From positions 682,001 through 746,000 of the forward strand of contig JACJYV010000004.1 of the NCBI GenBank assembly GCA_020635905.1: a stretch of 64,000 nucleotides of DNA, read 5' to 3'. Shown piece by piece: positions 30,140 to 38,230 of this stretch; the first letter of the stretch is position 1; the number at the start of each line of letters is the position of its first letter. Source of the DNA: Bacteroidia bacterium (GTDB lineage Bacteria; Bacteroidota; Bacteroidia; J057; JADKCL01). The translations under genes were made by a program, and so were the position numbers. Below the pieces are notes generated by a model that saw only the letters and a program-made list of their open reading frames with translations, was not told the origin of the DNA and searched no databases.

Positions 30140-33004
30140 ATGAGAAAAGCATTACTCCTGCTTATTTTTTCCACCTCCCTGTCCTTTGCATTTGCCCAAA
30201 ACCTGAACGGACAGCTGGATGAAGTGGGTGAATTTACCAGCCTGTACACCTTTCCTTTTACCATGCCCGACGGGGTGGAACTGATGACCGACGTGTACCT
30301 GCCCATCACCCGCGATTGTCTTATGGTGGAGCTGGAACTGCCACTCCCCTCCTGGCTGGGCGGCAACCAGAAGGTAGGCAACATTGAGTTTATTCCCCGT
30401 GGCATCCAGTTTCTCAGGTACGATTCCCTGGCCGGACAGCCCAATCCCAATCCTTACCAGATGCCCGCCGTGTTTACCCGCACACCTTATGAAAAGGATG
30501 GCGACCAGATCGGGCAATACATTTCCATTTTTGGCTATGCCTCCATTGTGCAGGACATGCGGGGCCGTTATACTTCTGAAGGCGTTTACATGCCCATGTA
30601 TTCAGATTCCTGGGCCAAATCCCCTTATCACCCCAATTATGGACACATTCTGGATGTGACCAGCCTCAGCGATCCCAAAAACGGAAACAACCATGAAGAT
30701 GGCTGGAACAGTGTGGAATATATCGTGAATAATCTCAAACGGGATTATGGCAACCTGCCGCACACCAGTAACGACCTTACCAATGGCAACATTGGCATGT
30801 TTGGAGCCTCAGCCCTCGCTAATACCCAGTATCAGGCCGCCGCTGCCCACAGAATTGACCCCACCAAGCCTGGGTTGAAAGCCCTGCTGCCCATTGTGGG
30901 CACCAACGAGCATTACAAATACACGGGTTTTCAGAATGGCGTATTCCGTGACCGCATCGTGACGGGCTGGCTCAAAGGCCAGATTTTTACTGGTACGGAC
31001 GACGATTTTCTGCCCATCGACAACGATGTGCAGAATAATATCCACACCTCCTTTGACTACGGACTGCCCAATAAATTCATGGCGGCCCGCCTGGCCATCG
31101 ACCACTTCGTGGTCAATCAGTATAATGGCCTGCCCTCGGGCTATTACCCCAATTCCCTCGGCCGGGCCGACATGGACGCCAGCTTCGCTCCTGTGGATGC
31201 AAACGGCGAAGGCGATCCCAACGGAACCCACAGCCGCTACGAAAACATGCAGGTGCCTGCCTACCACCTCACAGGCTGGTGGGATATCTTCATCGACGGA
31301 CAGATTGAGACTTTCAACCTGATGCGCAAGTACATTGATCCTGCCATTGCGGCCAAACAAAAGCTGGTCATTGGCCCCTGGGCCCACCAGACCATTGGCT
31401 CCCGCACCACGGGCGACATGGTGTACAAGTATAATGTGCGTGACATCCTCAAGGTGGATATTGGCGATCTGGATGAAAATAACATCCCAATTGGCGAAAT
31501 GCTTCAGTCCGAACTGGTGGCCTGGATCCGCTACAACCTTAATTATCAGGCCGGGGCCGAACTGGGCGAACCCAAAGTATTCATCCCCGAAAGTCAGAAA
31601 TGGCAGGACATGGGTGCCCTGTTTGATTTGCGGGTGCCTTCCAAAGATTTTACCACCACTTACCCCAACCTGCTCAATTTCCTGACCGGCAACTCAGGTC
31701 TGGACGGACTGGAGGTCGAGGTGCGGGATAAATTCTTCAATCAAACCCTCAGCTTCACCGTGCCCATTCCCAGCGTGGGGCCCATCATCAAGGATTTTAC
31801 CCTGGATCAGGTCGATGCGATCAAATTCAAGGACTTTTCCACCATCCCCGCGGTCAGATTTTATGTAATTGGCCCTGTGGATGACGGGGTTTCCAATAAC
31901 GCCAATACGGGCAATTACTGGAAATCTTCAGATGTATTTCCTCTCTGGCAGAATATCCGTTGGGAAAATTACTACCTCCACCAAAACGGCACCCTGGATC
32001 AGGATGTCCCCACTTCTGACGAAGGTTATGGCATCTACGTCCACGACCCCGATGATCCGATCATGACCATTGGCGGCGGCAATATGATTGTGAAAACTCC
32101 CCAGGGCGACCGTGACAGCCAGGGACAAATGAATCTGGCTGCTCCTGAATTTTCTCCTTACACCATGGATCGCCAGGGTGTACTTGCCTTTGAGTCAAAT
32201 CCTGTGCAGGACTCCCTCTGTATCATTGGTTTTCCCAAAGTGAAATTATATGCCAAATCCAATCCTGCCGGCGCCATGAGCGGCCCTACGGATACAGATT
32301 TCTTCGTCCGCATCCTGGATGTCTATCCTGATGGCAAAGAAATGTTGGTGGTAGAAGGTTGTGTGAATGCCCGGGCCCGCGATTATGCCCGCTTTATGGC
32401 TCAGTGGAACAAAGAAGAACCCAACATTCCCTTTACCAACATCAATATCGGGCAGGTGTATGAATACTATTTCAAAATCATGCCTGTGGCCTACACCTTT
32501 GGTCACGACCACAAAATGAAAGTCCTGATCAGTTCCAGCAATTACACCCGCTACCAGGTCAATCCCAACCTTCCCATCGAGGAAGGACAGTTTTTCCGCC
32601 GCAAACCCGGCGACGGACAGTCTTACAACTTCCAGGGCATCGACATGATGCCGCGGGTGGCTGTGCAAAGGGTGCACTTTTCAGATCAGCATCCCACCCA
32701 CCTCGAACTGCCCGTATATGACCCCACCTATACCGTAGGTATGGAGGAGGAAATCACGACCTCTCCTGCCGGGCAGTTGCTGGTTTATCCCAATCCCAGC
32801 CAGGGACGGGTCACTGTATTTGCAGGCAAAAGCGACGACTATCAGGTGCGGATTGTGGATGTTTTAGGCAAAGAAATCCACCACGGAACCATGCGCGACC
32901 AGTACGAATTCGACACCCAAACCTGGCGCAAAGGCGTTTACCTGATTGAAGTGCAAAACGAAAAAGGCAATGTGAGAATGGTAGAGCGACTGGTGGTTAA
33001 TTGA
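30140..33004 (+). CDS. CocE/NonD family hydrolase with T9SS sorting domain
   Basis: The 954-aa protein has a signal peptide (cleaved after SFAFA) and the alpha/beta-hydrolase fold of the X-Pro dipeptidyl-peptidase/CocE family: FTMPDGVELMTDVYLP, YASIVQDMRGRYTSEGVY and the nucleophile Ser224 in GMFGASA, followed by a WWDIFIDGQIE motif. The C-terminal beta-domain includes the region around AYTFGHDHKMKVLISSS that supplies the catalytic His in the family. Members cleave acyl groups from peptides, cocaine or glutaryl-cephalosporin. The last 85 residues form a T9SS type A sorting domain (LLVYPNPSQGRVTVF...GVYLIEVQ). It is therefore an exported hydrolase; the substrate is unknown. Confidence 0.9.
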   Translation: MRKALLLLIFSTSLSFAFAQNLNGQLDEVGEFTSLYTFPFTMPDGVELMTDVYLPITRDCLMVELELPLPSWLGGNQKVGNIEFIPRGIQFLRYDSLAGQPNPNPYQMPAVFTRTPYEKDGDQIGQYISIFGYASIVQDMRGRYTSEGVYMPMYSDSWAKSPYHPNYGHILDVTSLSDPKNGNNHEDGWNSVEYIVNNLKRDYGNLPHTSNDLTNGNIGMFGASALANTQYQAAAAHRIDPTKPGLKALLPIVGTNEHYKYTGFQNGVFRDRIVTGWLKGQIFTGTDDDFLPIDNDVQNNIHTSFDYGLPNKFMAARLAIDHFVVNQYNGLPSGYYPNSLGRADMDASFAPVDANGEGDPNGTHSRYENMQVPAYHLTGWWDIFIDGQIETFNLMRKYIDPAIAAKQKLVIGPWAHQTIGSRTTGDMVYKYNVRDILKVDIGDLDENNIPIGEMLQSELVAWIRYNLNYQAGAELGEPKVFIPESQKWQDMGALFDLRVPSKDFTTTYPNLLNFLTGNSGLDGLEVEVRDKFFNQTLSFTVPIPSVGPIIKDFTLDQVDAIKFKDFSTIPAVRFYVIGPVDDGVSNNANTGNYWKSSDVFPLWQNIRWENYYLHQNGTLDQDVPTSDEGYGIYVHDPDDPIMTIGGGNMIVKTPQGDRDSQGQMNLAAPEFSPYTMDRQGVLAFESNPVQDSLCIIGFPKVKLYAKSNPAGAMSGPTDTDFFVRILDVYPDGKEMLVVEGCVNARARDYARFMAQWNKEEPNIPFTNINIGQVYEYYFKIMPVAYTFGHDHKMKVLISSSNYTRYQVNPNLPIEEGQFFRRKPGDGQSYNFQGIDMMPRVAVQRVHFSDQHPTHLELPVYDPTYTVGMEEEITTSPAGQLLVYPNPSQGRVTVFAGKSDDYQVRIVDVLGKEIHHGTMRDQYEFDTQTWRKGVYLIEVQNEKGNVRMVERLVVN

Positions 33005-33015
33005 GTCCTCCGTAT

Positions 33016-33037
33016 GGCCACGACCTATGTTGTGGAC
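33016..33037. repeat. Hairpin of the GACCATGTTG-loop family
   Basis: GGCCA-CGACCTATGTTG-TGGAC forms a 4-5-bp stem around a loop nearly identical to that of the hairpins at 13494 and 45850, but with a different stem. Confidence 0.5.
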
Positions 33038-33203
33038 AAAGAGTTAACACTCTGTACCCTCAATTTTTAAAGGCCCTCTTTCCTTCGGGGAGAGAAGGCA
33101 GCCAAAGGCGGGTGAGTTTAAACTGACCGCAGGTTAGAAACGGGCTTCAATAGCGGACAATTTCATGTCGCTTGCATCTCACTAAGAGCGTAATTACCCT
33201 CGT

Positions 33204-33851
33204 TCACAAATGCAACCCGCACTCCGTCTTCACCTTCCCGGCCCAGCGGCCGCTGCGGCCTTCCCCAGGCACCGTGCAATGGGTGCACCCAATGGATTGG
33301 TAGCCCTTGCGCAGCAAGGGATGCTGAGGCAGGCCGTGCAGGTCAATCCAGGAAAGAACAGCTTCCTTGGGCAGATCAATCAGGGGATAGCATTTCACCA
33401 AGCCATCTTTTTCCTCAAAAACTCCTGAAACCCCCAGCTCTTCGTTGCGAAAGCGCATCAGACCCGTGACCCAAACCTGGTACTGGGGTTTTACCGCTTC
33501 CAGAGGTTCCACCTTATTCACAGAGCAGCAAAGATCGGGGTCCGTTTCCCAGGTATGGTCCGTTTGGGTGAATTCATGCTTCCAGGTCTCAGGATGAATG
33601 GATTCCACCTTCATATCCAGCATGGTGCTGATCACTTCCTTATACTCATGGGTTTCGGGAAAATGATAGCCTGTATCCAGAAAGTGGATCACCTGTTCGT
33701 GGTGAATGTGGTGGATCAAATGCATCAGAAAAACCGAGGTCGTGCCAAAAGAAGAGGTCACCAGCACCTTGTCAAAGTCCTGATACACCCGTTTGATCCG
33801 TTCGATCGGGCTGAGTTTCTGATATTCCTGATTCAGTTGAGCGATATTCAT
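33204..33851 (-). CDS. cysH: Phosphoadenylyl/adenylyl-sulfate reductase
   Basis: The start is set at 33851 (MNIAQLNQEYQKL); ten more open codons upstream lack coding character. The 215-aa protein has the PP-loop-like segment VLVTSSFGTTSVFLMH and the CysH signature. Cysteines 108-109 (DLCCSVNKVEPL), 189 and 192 (GCTHC) should hold a [4Fe-4S] cluster, as in APS-type reductases. Cys211 in the C-terminal KTECGLH is the catalytic nucleophile. It reduces APS or PAPS to sulfite with thioredoxin. It ends a minus-strand cluster with moeB-like and cysM-like genes; trxB and cysC lie just upstream. Confidence 0.93.
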   Translation of the reverse strand: MNIAQLNQEYQKLSPIERIKRVYQDFDKVLVTSSFGTTSVFLMHLIHHIHHEQVIHFLDTGYHFPETHEYKEVISTMLDMKVESIHPETWKHEFTQTDHTWETDPDLCCSVNKVEPLEAVKPQYQVWVTGLMRFRNEELGVSGVFEEKDGLVKCYPLIDLPKEAVLSWIDLHGLPQHPLLRKGYQSIGCTHCTVPGEGRSGRWAGKVKTECGLHL

Positions 33852-33857
33852 GCCTGA

Positions 33858-33865
33858 CAAACTTA
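33858..33865 (-). promoter_or_regulatory. -7 box immediately before cysH
   Basis: TAAGTTTG on the minus strand matches TAnnTTTG and ends 6 bases before the cysH ATG. If used, the transcript would be leaderless or nearly so. Confidence 0.35.
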
Positions 33866-33908
33866 CTAAACATCTAAGCAATGTAGATAAAATTATTATC
33901 CCCCGGTC

Positions 33909-35072
33909 TTAATACACAGCCAGGGAATGGTCCACCCTTGCCGCGTAGGCCAGGATTCCCCCTTCCAGATTCCACAGATTTTCCAGACCAAACTGATCTT
34001 CCAGCATGCGAATGGCAGACTCACTGCGGCGGCCGCTGCGGCAATGCACCACCACGGGCACGGTACGCGAAATCCGTTCCTGCTGATCCGCCAAAGTATC
34101 CAGCGGGATCAATTCTCCGCCCAGATTTGCAATTTCGTACTCATAGGGTTCACGTACATCCACCAGTTGAAAGGCTTTGCCTCCCTCCTTCCAGCGCTGC
34201 AATTCTTCCACAGAAATTGACTTAACTTTCCTTTCAGGAGATTCTTTCAGACCACAAAACTCGTCGTAATCAATCAGATGATGCAAAGTAGGCGAATCTC
34301 CGTTCAGGGGATTTTCAGGGTCACGGCGGATTTTCAGCAGGCGGGTCATAAAGCTGGAGGTATCCATCATAAATAATTTCCCTGCCAAAGGATCACCCAC
34401 ACCTGACACCACTTTGATCACTTCATTGGCTTGCAGGCTACCCAAAATACCCGGCAATACTCCCAAGACACCTGCTTCTGCACACCCGGGCACCAGACCA
34501 GGAGGCGGTGGCGAACTGTACAGGTCACGGTAATTGGGACTCAATTCTCCGTCTGGAAAGCGGTAATTGAAAACAGAAAGCTGCCCCTCAAAGCGGAATA
34601 TAGAAGCGTACACATTGACCTTGTCCAGCAGCACGCAGGCATCATTGACCAGATAACGGGTGGCAAAATTATCCGTCCCATCCGCCACCACATCGTACTC
34701 TCCAATGATTTCCAATGCATTTTCTGAAGTCAGTCTCACTGGATAAGTCTGAATTTCAATGTGGGGATTGAGGGCCAGCAACCTGGCTTTGGCCGCCTCC
34801 ACCTTGGGCTTGCCCAGGTCCTCCACCGTAAACAGCACCTGACGTTGCAGATTGCTGTCCTCCACCCGGTCAAAATCCACAATCCCGATTTTCCCCACAC
34901 CCGCCGCCGCCAGATACAGCAGCAACGGACAACCCAGTCCCCCGGCTCCCACCACCAGCACTTTGGCCGCTTTCAGCCTGCGCTGGCCTTCCAGCTTGAA
35001 CTCTGGAATGATAATATGCCGCGAATAGCGCGCCAGTTCGGCCTGGGAAAAACTGATTTCCTGTAAACTCAT
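33909..35072 (-). CDS. moeB: MoeB/ThiF-type sulfur-carrier adenylyltransferase with rhodanese domain
   Basis: The 387-aa protein contains an E1-like ThiF/MoeB domain: VLVVGAGGLGCP (39-50), the FDRVEDSNLQRQ adenylate-binding segment, DGTDNFATRYLVND and PGCAEAGVLG with Cys197. A C-terminal rhodanese domain from about residue 285 has VDVREPYEYE and the active-site loop CRSGRRS. Enzymes of this MoeZ-like layout adenylate a ubiquitin-like carrier (MoaD, ThiS or CysO) and load it with sulfur. The paired CxxC zinc sites of E. coli MoeB are not seen. The neighbouring cysM-like gene suggests thiocarboxylate-dependent cysteine synthesis, but no carrier gene is next to it. Confidence 0.88.
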   Translation of the reverse strand: MSLQEISFSQAELARYSRHIIIPEFKLEGQRRLKAAKVLVVGAGGLGCPLLLYLAAAGVGKIGIVDFDRVEDSNLQRQVLFTVEDLGKPKVEAAKARLLALNPHIEIQTYPVRLTSENALEIIGEYDVVADGTDNFATRYLVNDACVLLDKVNVYASIFRFEGQLSVFNYRFPDGELSPNYRDLYSSPPPPGLVPGCAEAGVLGVLPGILGSLQANEVIKVVSGVGDPLAGKLFMMDTSSFMTRLLKIRRDPENPLNGDSPTLHHLIDYDEFCGLKESPERKVKSISVEELQRWKEGGKAFQLVDVREPYEYEIANLGGELIPLDTLADQQERISRTVPVVVHCRSGRRSESAIRMLEDQFGLENLWNLEGGILAYAARVDHSLAVY

Positions 35073-35105
35073 TGCCTTGCTTTGGGATCAGACATCAGCA
35101 TGAAT

Positions 35106-36038
35106 TTACAAAAGGGATTGCAGTAAATCAGGGTATTTGGAAAGATTGTCGGGCAACAGGGTCACCACCCTGCCTTCAGGAATCTGCCGGGCTACCCTCA
35201 GTGCACCTGCCAGGGCGGCTGCACTTGATGGACTCAGCAATAATCCCTCCAGGTCTTTTGCCAGCTGCATTACCTCACGGGCCTCTTCCAGCTCCACTTC
35301 AACAATGGAATCTGCGATTTTCTTGTCGTAGATGCCGGGCACCAGGCTGGTTTGCATGTTTTTCCATCCTTCCAAGCCATAATTGCCTGCAGCAGGTTGC
35401 AAGGCAATGGCCTGAATCGCTGGATTCAGGGCCTTCAGCTTGCGGGTCGCACCCATGAAGGTACCCGAAGTGCCCAGGGCGCAGATAAATTGGGTGACCT
35501 CTCCCGCAGTTTGTTCCCAGATTTCCTGCCCCGTCCCGTTGAGGTGCGCCGACCAGTTGGCGGGGTTATTGAATTGATCGCAGTAGAAAAAACGACCTGG
35601 CAGCATGCTGTAAAGGTATTTCGCCCTCACCTGTGCCCCATCCACTCCATCCTCACGGGGAGAAAATTCCAGTTTGGCTCCCAGTTTAAGCAAAATACCC
35701 TGACGGGTTTGTGAAATTCCCTCGGGCAGGCACAAGACCAGTTCCAGGCCCAGGTATTTGCAAATAGAGGCCAGCGCAATGCCCGTATTGCCGCTGCTCG
35801 CTTCCAAAACCGTATGATTTCGGGTCAGTTTTCCCTGATAAATGGCCTCTTTCAGAATCTGAAAGGCAGTGCGGGCCTTTACCGAGCCACTCATTTGCTG
35901 CCACTCCAGTTTGGCCATCAATTTCACCCCTGATTTCTGAAAAATCTTTTCCAATGGCAATAGCGGGGTTTTTCCGATGAACGGCCCGATTCCCTCCAAC
36001 CGGGCTTTCAATTCTTTGTCTTGTGGGATTACTAACAT
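35106..36038 (-). CDS. cysM: Cysteine synthase family PLP enzyme (CysM-like)
   Basis: The 310-aa protein is a fold-type II PLP enzyme. Lys54 in SGSVKARTA should bind PLP, SSGNTG (81-86) binds the substrate carboxylate, and ALGTSGTFMG binds the phosphate. It makes cysteine from an activated serine plus sulfide, or from thiocarboxylated carrier protein as CysM of Mycobacterium does. Family members such as cystathionine beta-synthase-like enzymes cannot be excluded. Its stop is 33 bases upstream of the moeB-like start on the same strand, which favours the carrier-protein route. Confidence 0.85.
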   Translation of the reverse strand: MLVIPQDKELKARLEGIGPFIGKTPLLPLEKIFQKSGVKLMAKLEWQQMSGSVKARTAFQILKEAIYQGKLTRNHTVLEASSGNTGIALASICKYLGLELVLCLPEGISQTRQGILLKLGAKLEFSPREDGVDGAQVRAKYLYSMLPGRFFYCDQFNNPANWSAHLNGTGQEIWEQTAGEVTQFICALGTSGTFMGATRKLKALNPAIQAIALQPAAGNYGLEGWKNMQTSLVPGIYDKKIADSIVEVELEEAREVMQLAKDLEGLLLSPSSAAALAGALRVARQIPEGRVVTLLPDNLSKYPDLLQSLL

Positions 36039-36070
36039 TTCTATTTTGTGGTTGACGATTTATTAGATCA

Positions 36071-36192
36071 GGGGAACTTTAAAAACAAAGAAGATCAAGG
36101 CGGACGCAGGTTTAGAAAGCGGAGTTTACTACTGTAAATGAGCATTTCTAAACCAAGTCCAACGCAGAGATTCGATGTTTTTAAAGTTTCCC
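36071..36192. repeat. MITE-like long-hairpin element, copy 2
   Basis: The 122-bp copy has better terminal inverted repeats than copy 1: GGGGAACTTTAAAAACA and TGTTTTTAAAGTTTCCC. It also has an internal pair GGTTTAGAAAG/CATTTCTAAACC. It lies between cysM and the cysC terminator. The remaining intergenic stretch to 36407 shows no gene. Confidence 0.85.
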
Positions 36193-36198
36193 ATAATA

Positions 36199-36226
36199 AA
36201 AAAGCTCCCGTTTCTGGCGGGAGCTT
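36199..36226 (-). terminator. Terminator of the trxB-cysC operon
   Basis: On the minus strand, AAGCTCCCG...CGGGAGCTT forms a 9-bp hairpin followed by a run of T (TTTTTTATT). It lies 182 bases after the cysC stop. Confidence 0.75.
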
Positions 36227-36407
36227 GAGCTTGATAATCAGCAAATCTTTATAGAAGATCACATACTATCATACACAGAGGCTCCCTTAAACCGTTGCAT
36301 CCAGCAACAATTAATTTGGGAAATGTGATGATATGTGAAAAACGATTTCATATTGATATTACAAATATAAGAGTTGGTTCGACTTATCCAACGATGAACT
36401 GTACTTT

Positions 36408-37028
36408 TTAATTGTCTTTGGAATCAGGTTGGAGGCTTAAAATATATCTGACCAATTCTTCTGCCGACTCATCCACCGTTTTATCCGCGGTTTTCAGGGC
36501 CAGAGCTGGCTTTTCAGGGCTTTCAAAGGGTTGGTGAATGCCCGTAAAATCAGGGATCAGACCTGCACGGGCTTTCTGGTAAAGCCCTTTCACGTCGCGC
36601 TGTTCGCAGATTTCCAGAGGCGTATCCACAAAAATCTCATGAAAATCCTCCTGCCCAATGATCTTCACCGCCATTTCACGGATGGCTTTGGTAGGCGAAA
36701 TAAAGGAACTCAGTACGATGATCCCGGTCTGGGCAAATAATTTGGCCACTTCAGCCACCCGACGGATATTCTCCACCCTGTCCTCCGGACTGAACCCCAG
36801 ATCGGCATTGATCCCAAAACGGATATTATCCCCGTCCAGCAGCTTCACAAAGTATCCCCTTTGGTGCAACTGCCGTTCCACTGCTGCCGCAATGGTGGAT
36901 TTGCCCGAACCCGAAAGTCCGGTCAGCCAGAAAACCCCGCCTTTTTGCTCCAGCAGATCTTCCTTCTCGGCCCGGCCCAGAATATCCCCAAAAATGGGGT
37001 AAATATGCCTTTTGCCCGGATCAGACAT
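36408..37028 (-). CDS. cysC: Adenylylsulfate kinase
   Basis: The 206-aa protein contains the P-loop GLSGSGKST (37-45), DGDNIRFGIN, the FSPEDRVENIRRVAEVAKLF helix and FISPTKAIREMA, all typical of APS kinase, which turns APS plus ATP into PAPS. It is slightly shorter at the N-terminus than fused CysNC proteins and stands alone. The start codon overlaps the trxB stop by one base, so the two are translationally coupled. It feeds PAPS to CysH or to sulfotransferases. Confidence 0.95.
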   Translation of the reverse strand: MSDPGKRHIYPIFGDILGRAEKEDLLEQKGGVFWLTGLSGSGKSTIAAAVERQLHQRGYFVKLLDGDNIRFGINADLGFSPEDRVENIRRVAEVAKLFAQTGIIVLSSFISPTKAIREMAVKIIGQEDFHEIFVDTPLEICEQRDVKGLYQKARAGLIPDFTGIHQPFESPEKPALALKTADKTVDESAEELVRYILSLQPDSKDN

Positions 37029-37981
37029 TACATCAACTCATTGGATTTCAACCAGCGCTCTGCGTCCAGGGCCGCCATGCAGCCCGTACCTGCCGCCGTC
37101 ACTGCCTGGCGATACTCCGTATCCTGTACGTCGCCTGCGGCAAACACGCCGGGCACATTGGTATGGGTGGTTTTACCGTGGGTGATGATGTAGCCCACAT
37201 CGTCCGTTTCCACCTGCCCCTTGAAAACCTGGGTATTCGGGTTGTGGCCGATAGCCAGGAAAAACCCTTCCACCGGAATTTCAGAAGTCTCCTGGGTCTG
37301 GTTATTAATAACCCTGATGCCCGAAACCACGTCGTCGCCCAGCACTTCCAGGGTTTCCGTATTCCAGTGCACCTTGATATTGGCCGTATTCAGCACCCGT
37401 TTTTGCATAATGGCCGAGGCCCGCATTTCGTCCCGGCGCACCAGCAGGTGAACCGTTTTACACAGATTGGCCAGATAGGTGGCTTCCTCGGCGGCGCTGT
37501 CACCCGCTCCCACCACAGCCACGTCCATACCACGGTAAAAATAGCCGTCACAGACCGCGCAGGCGCTTACTCCTCCCCCGCTCAGGCGGAATTTTTGCTC
37601 AGAAGGCAGATTCAGCCACTTGGCCGAGGCCCCCGTGGAGATGATCACGGCATCTGCGGTATATTCAGAACCGTCGTCTGTCTTGATTTTCTTGGGACTC
37701 ACCGAGAAATCCACTTCCACCACATGCTTATAATGGATTTCGGTACCAAACCGCTCGGCCTGCAGACGGAAGTCTTCCATCATTTCCGGGCCGGTACGGC
37801 CCTTGGGGTAGCCGGGGTAATTTTCCACATCCGTGGTAAACATCAGCTGACCGCCATGCTCCAAACCCGTGATCATCAGGGGTTTCAATTCAGCCCGGGC
37901 GGCATAAATGGCAGCTGTATATCCTGAAGGCCCGGAACCAATAATCAGGCAGTGGGCGTGTCTTGGTGCTTGTGAACTCAT
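37028..37981 (-). CDS. trxB: Thioredoxin-disulfide reductase
   Basis: The 317-aa flavoprotein has the FAD-binding GSGPSGYTAA, redox-active Cys141 and Cys144 in CAVCDGYFY, the NADPH-binding VVGAGDSAAEEA and the C-terminal GVFAAGDVQDTEYRQAVTAAGTG. It reduces thioredoxin with NADPH; thioredoxin in turn supplies electrons to CysH and MsrA. It is coupled to cysC by a one-base overlap. The start at 37981 agrees with the family length (about 315 aa). Confidence 0.97.
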   Translation of the reverse strand: MSSQAPRHAHCLIIGSGPSGYTAAIYAARAELKPLMITGLEHGGQLMFTTDVENYPGYPKGRTGPEMMEDFRLQAERFGTEIHYKHVVEVDFSVSPKKIKTDDGSEYTADAVIISTGASAKWLNLPSEQKFRLSGGGVSACAVCDGYFYRGMDVAVVGAGDSAAEEATYLANLCKTVHLLVRRDEMRASAIMQKRVLNTANIKVHWNTETLEVLGDDVVSGIRVINNQTQETSEIPVEGFFLAIGHNPNTQVFKGQVETDDVGYIITHGKTTHTNVPGVFAAGDVQDTEYRQAVTAAGTGCMAALDAERWLKSNELM

Positions 37982-38021
37982 GTTAAGTACTTGGTAAAAT
38001 CAATAAAAACCTAAACGAGGG

Positions 38022-38029
38022 CAAAGGTA
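38022..38029 (-). promoter_or_regulatory. -7 box of the trxB-cysC operon
   Basis: TACCTTTG on the minus strand matches TAnnTTTG and lies 40 bases before the trxB ATG. A TTG occurs 26 bases upstream, longer than the usual spacing. Confidence 0.45.
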
Positions 38030-38191
38030 AATAGTTTTTGCAAAAGTATCTGCTGCAACTGTTACACAATTCCACAGCCAACAAAATTGCATTCTAACCG
38101 CTTCAATATGAACACAATATTAATCTCTCCTTAAGTTAATGAATTAACAATCTGTTCATAATTAGGTCGGATATTATTTTGAAATGAGCTC

Positions 38192-38199
38192 TAATTTTG
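38192..38199 (+). promoter_or_regulatory. -7 box of the lamin-tail-like gene
   Basis: TAATTTTG matches TAnnTTTG and ends 31 bases before the ATG at 38231. Confidence 0.4.
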
Positions 38200-38230
38200 C
38201 ATCAGGTTTTATTCAATCAAAGGCGAATAA

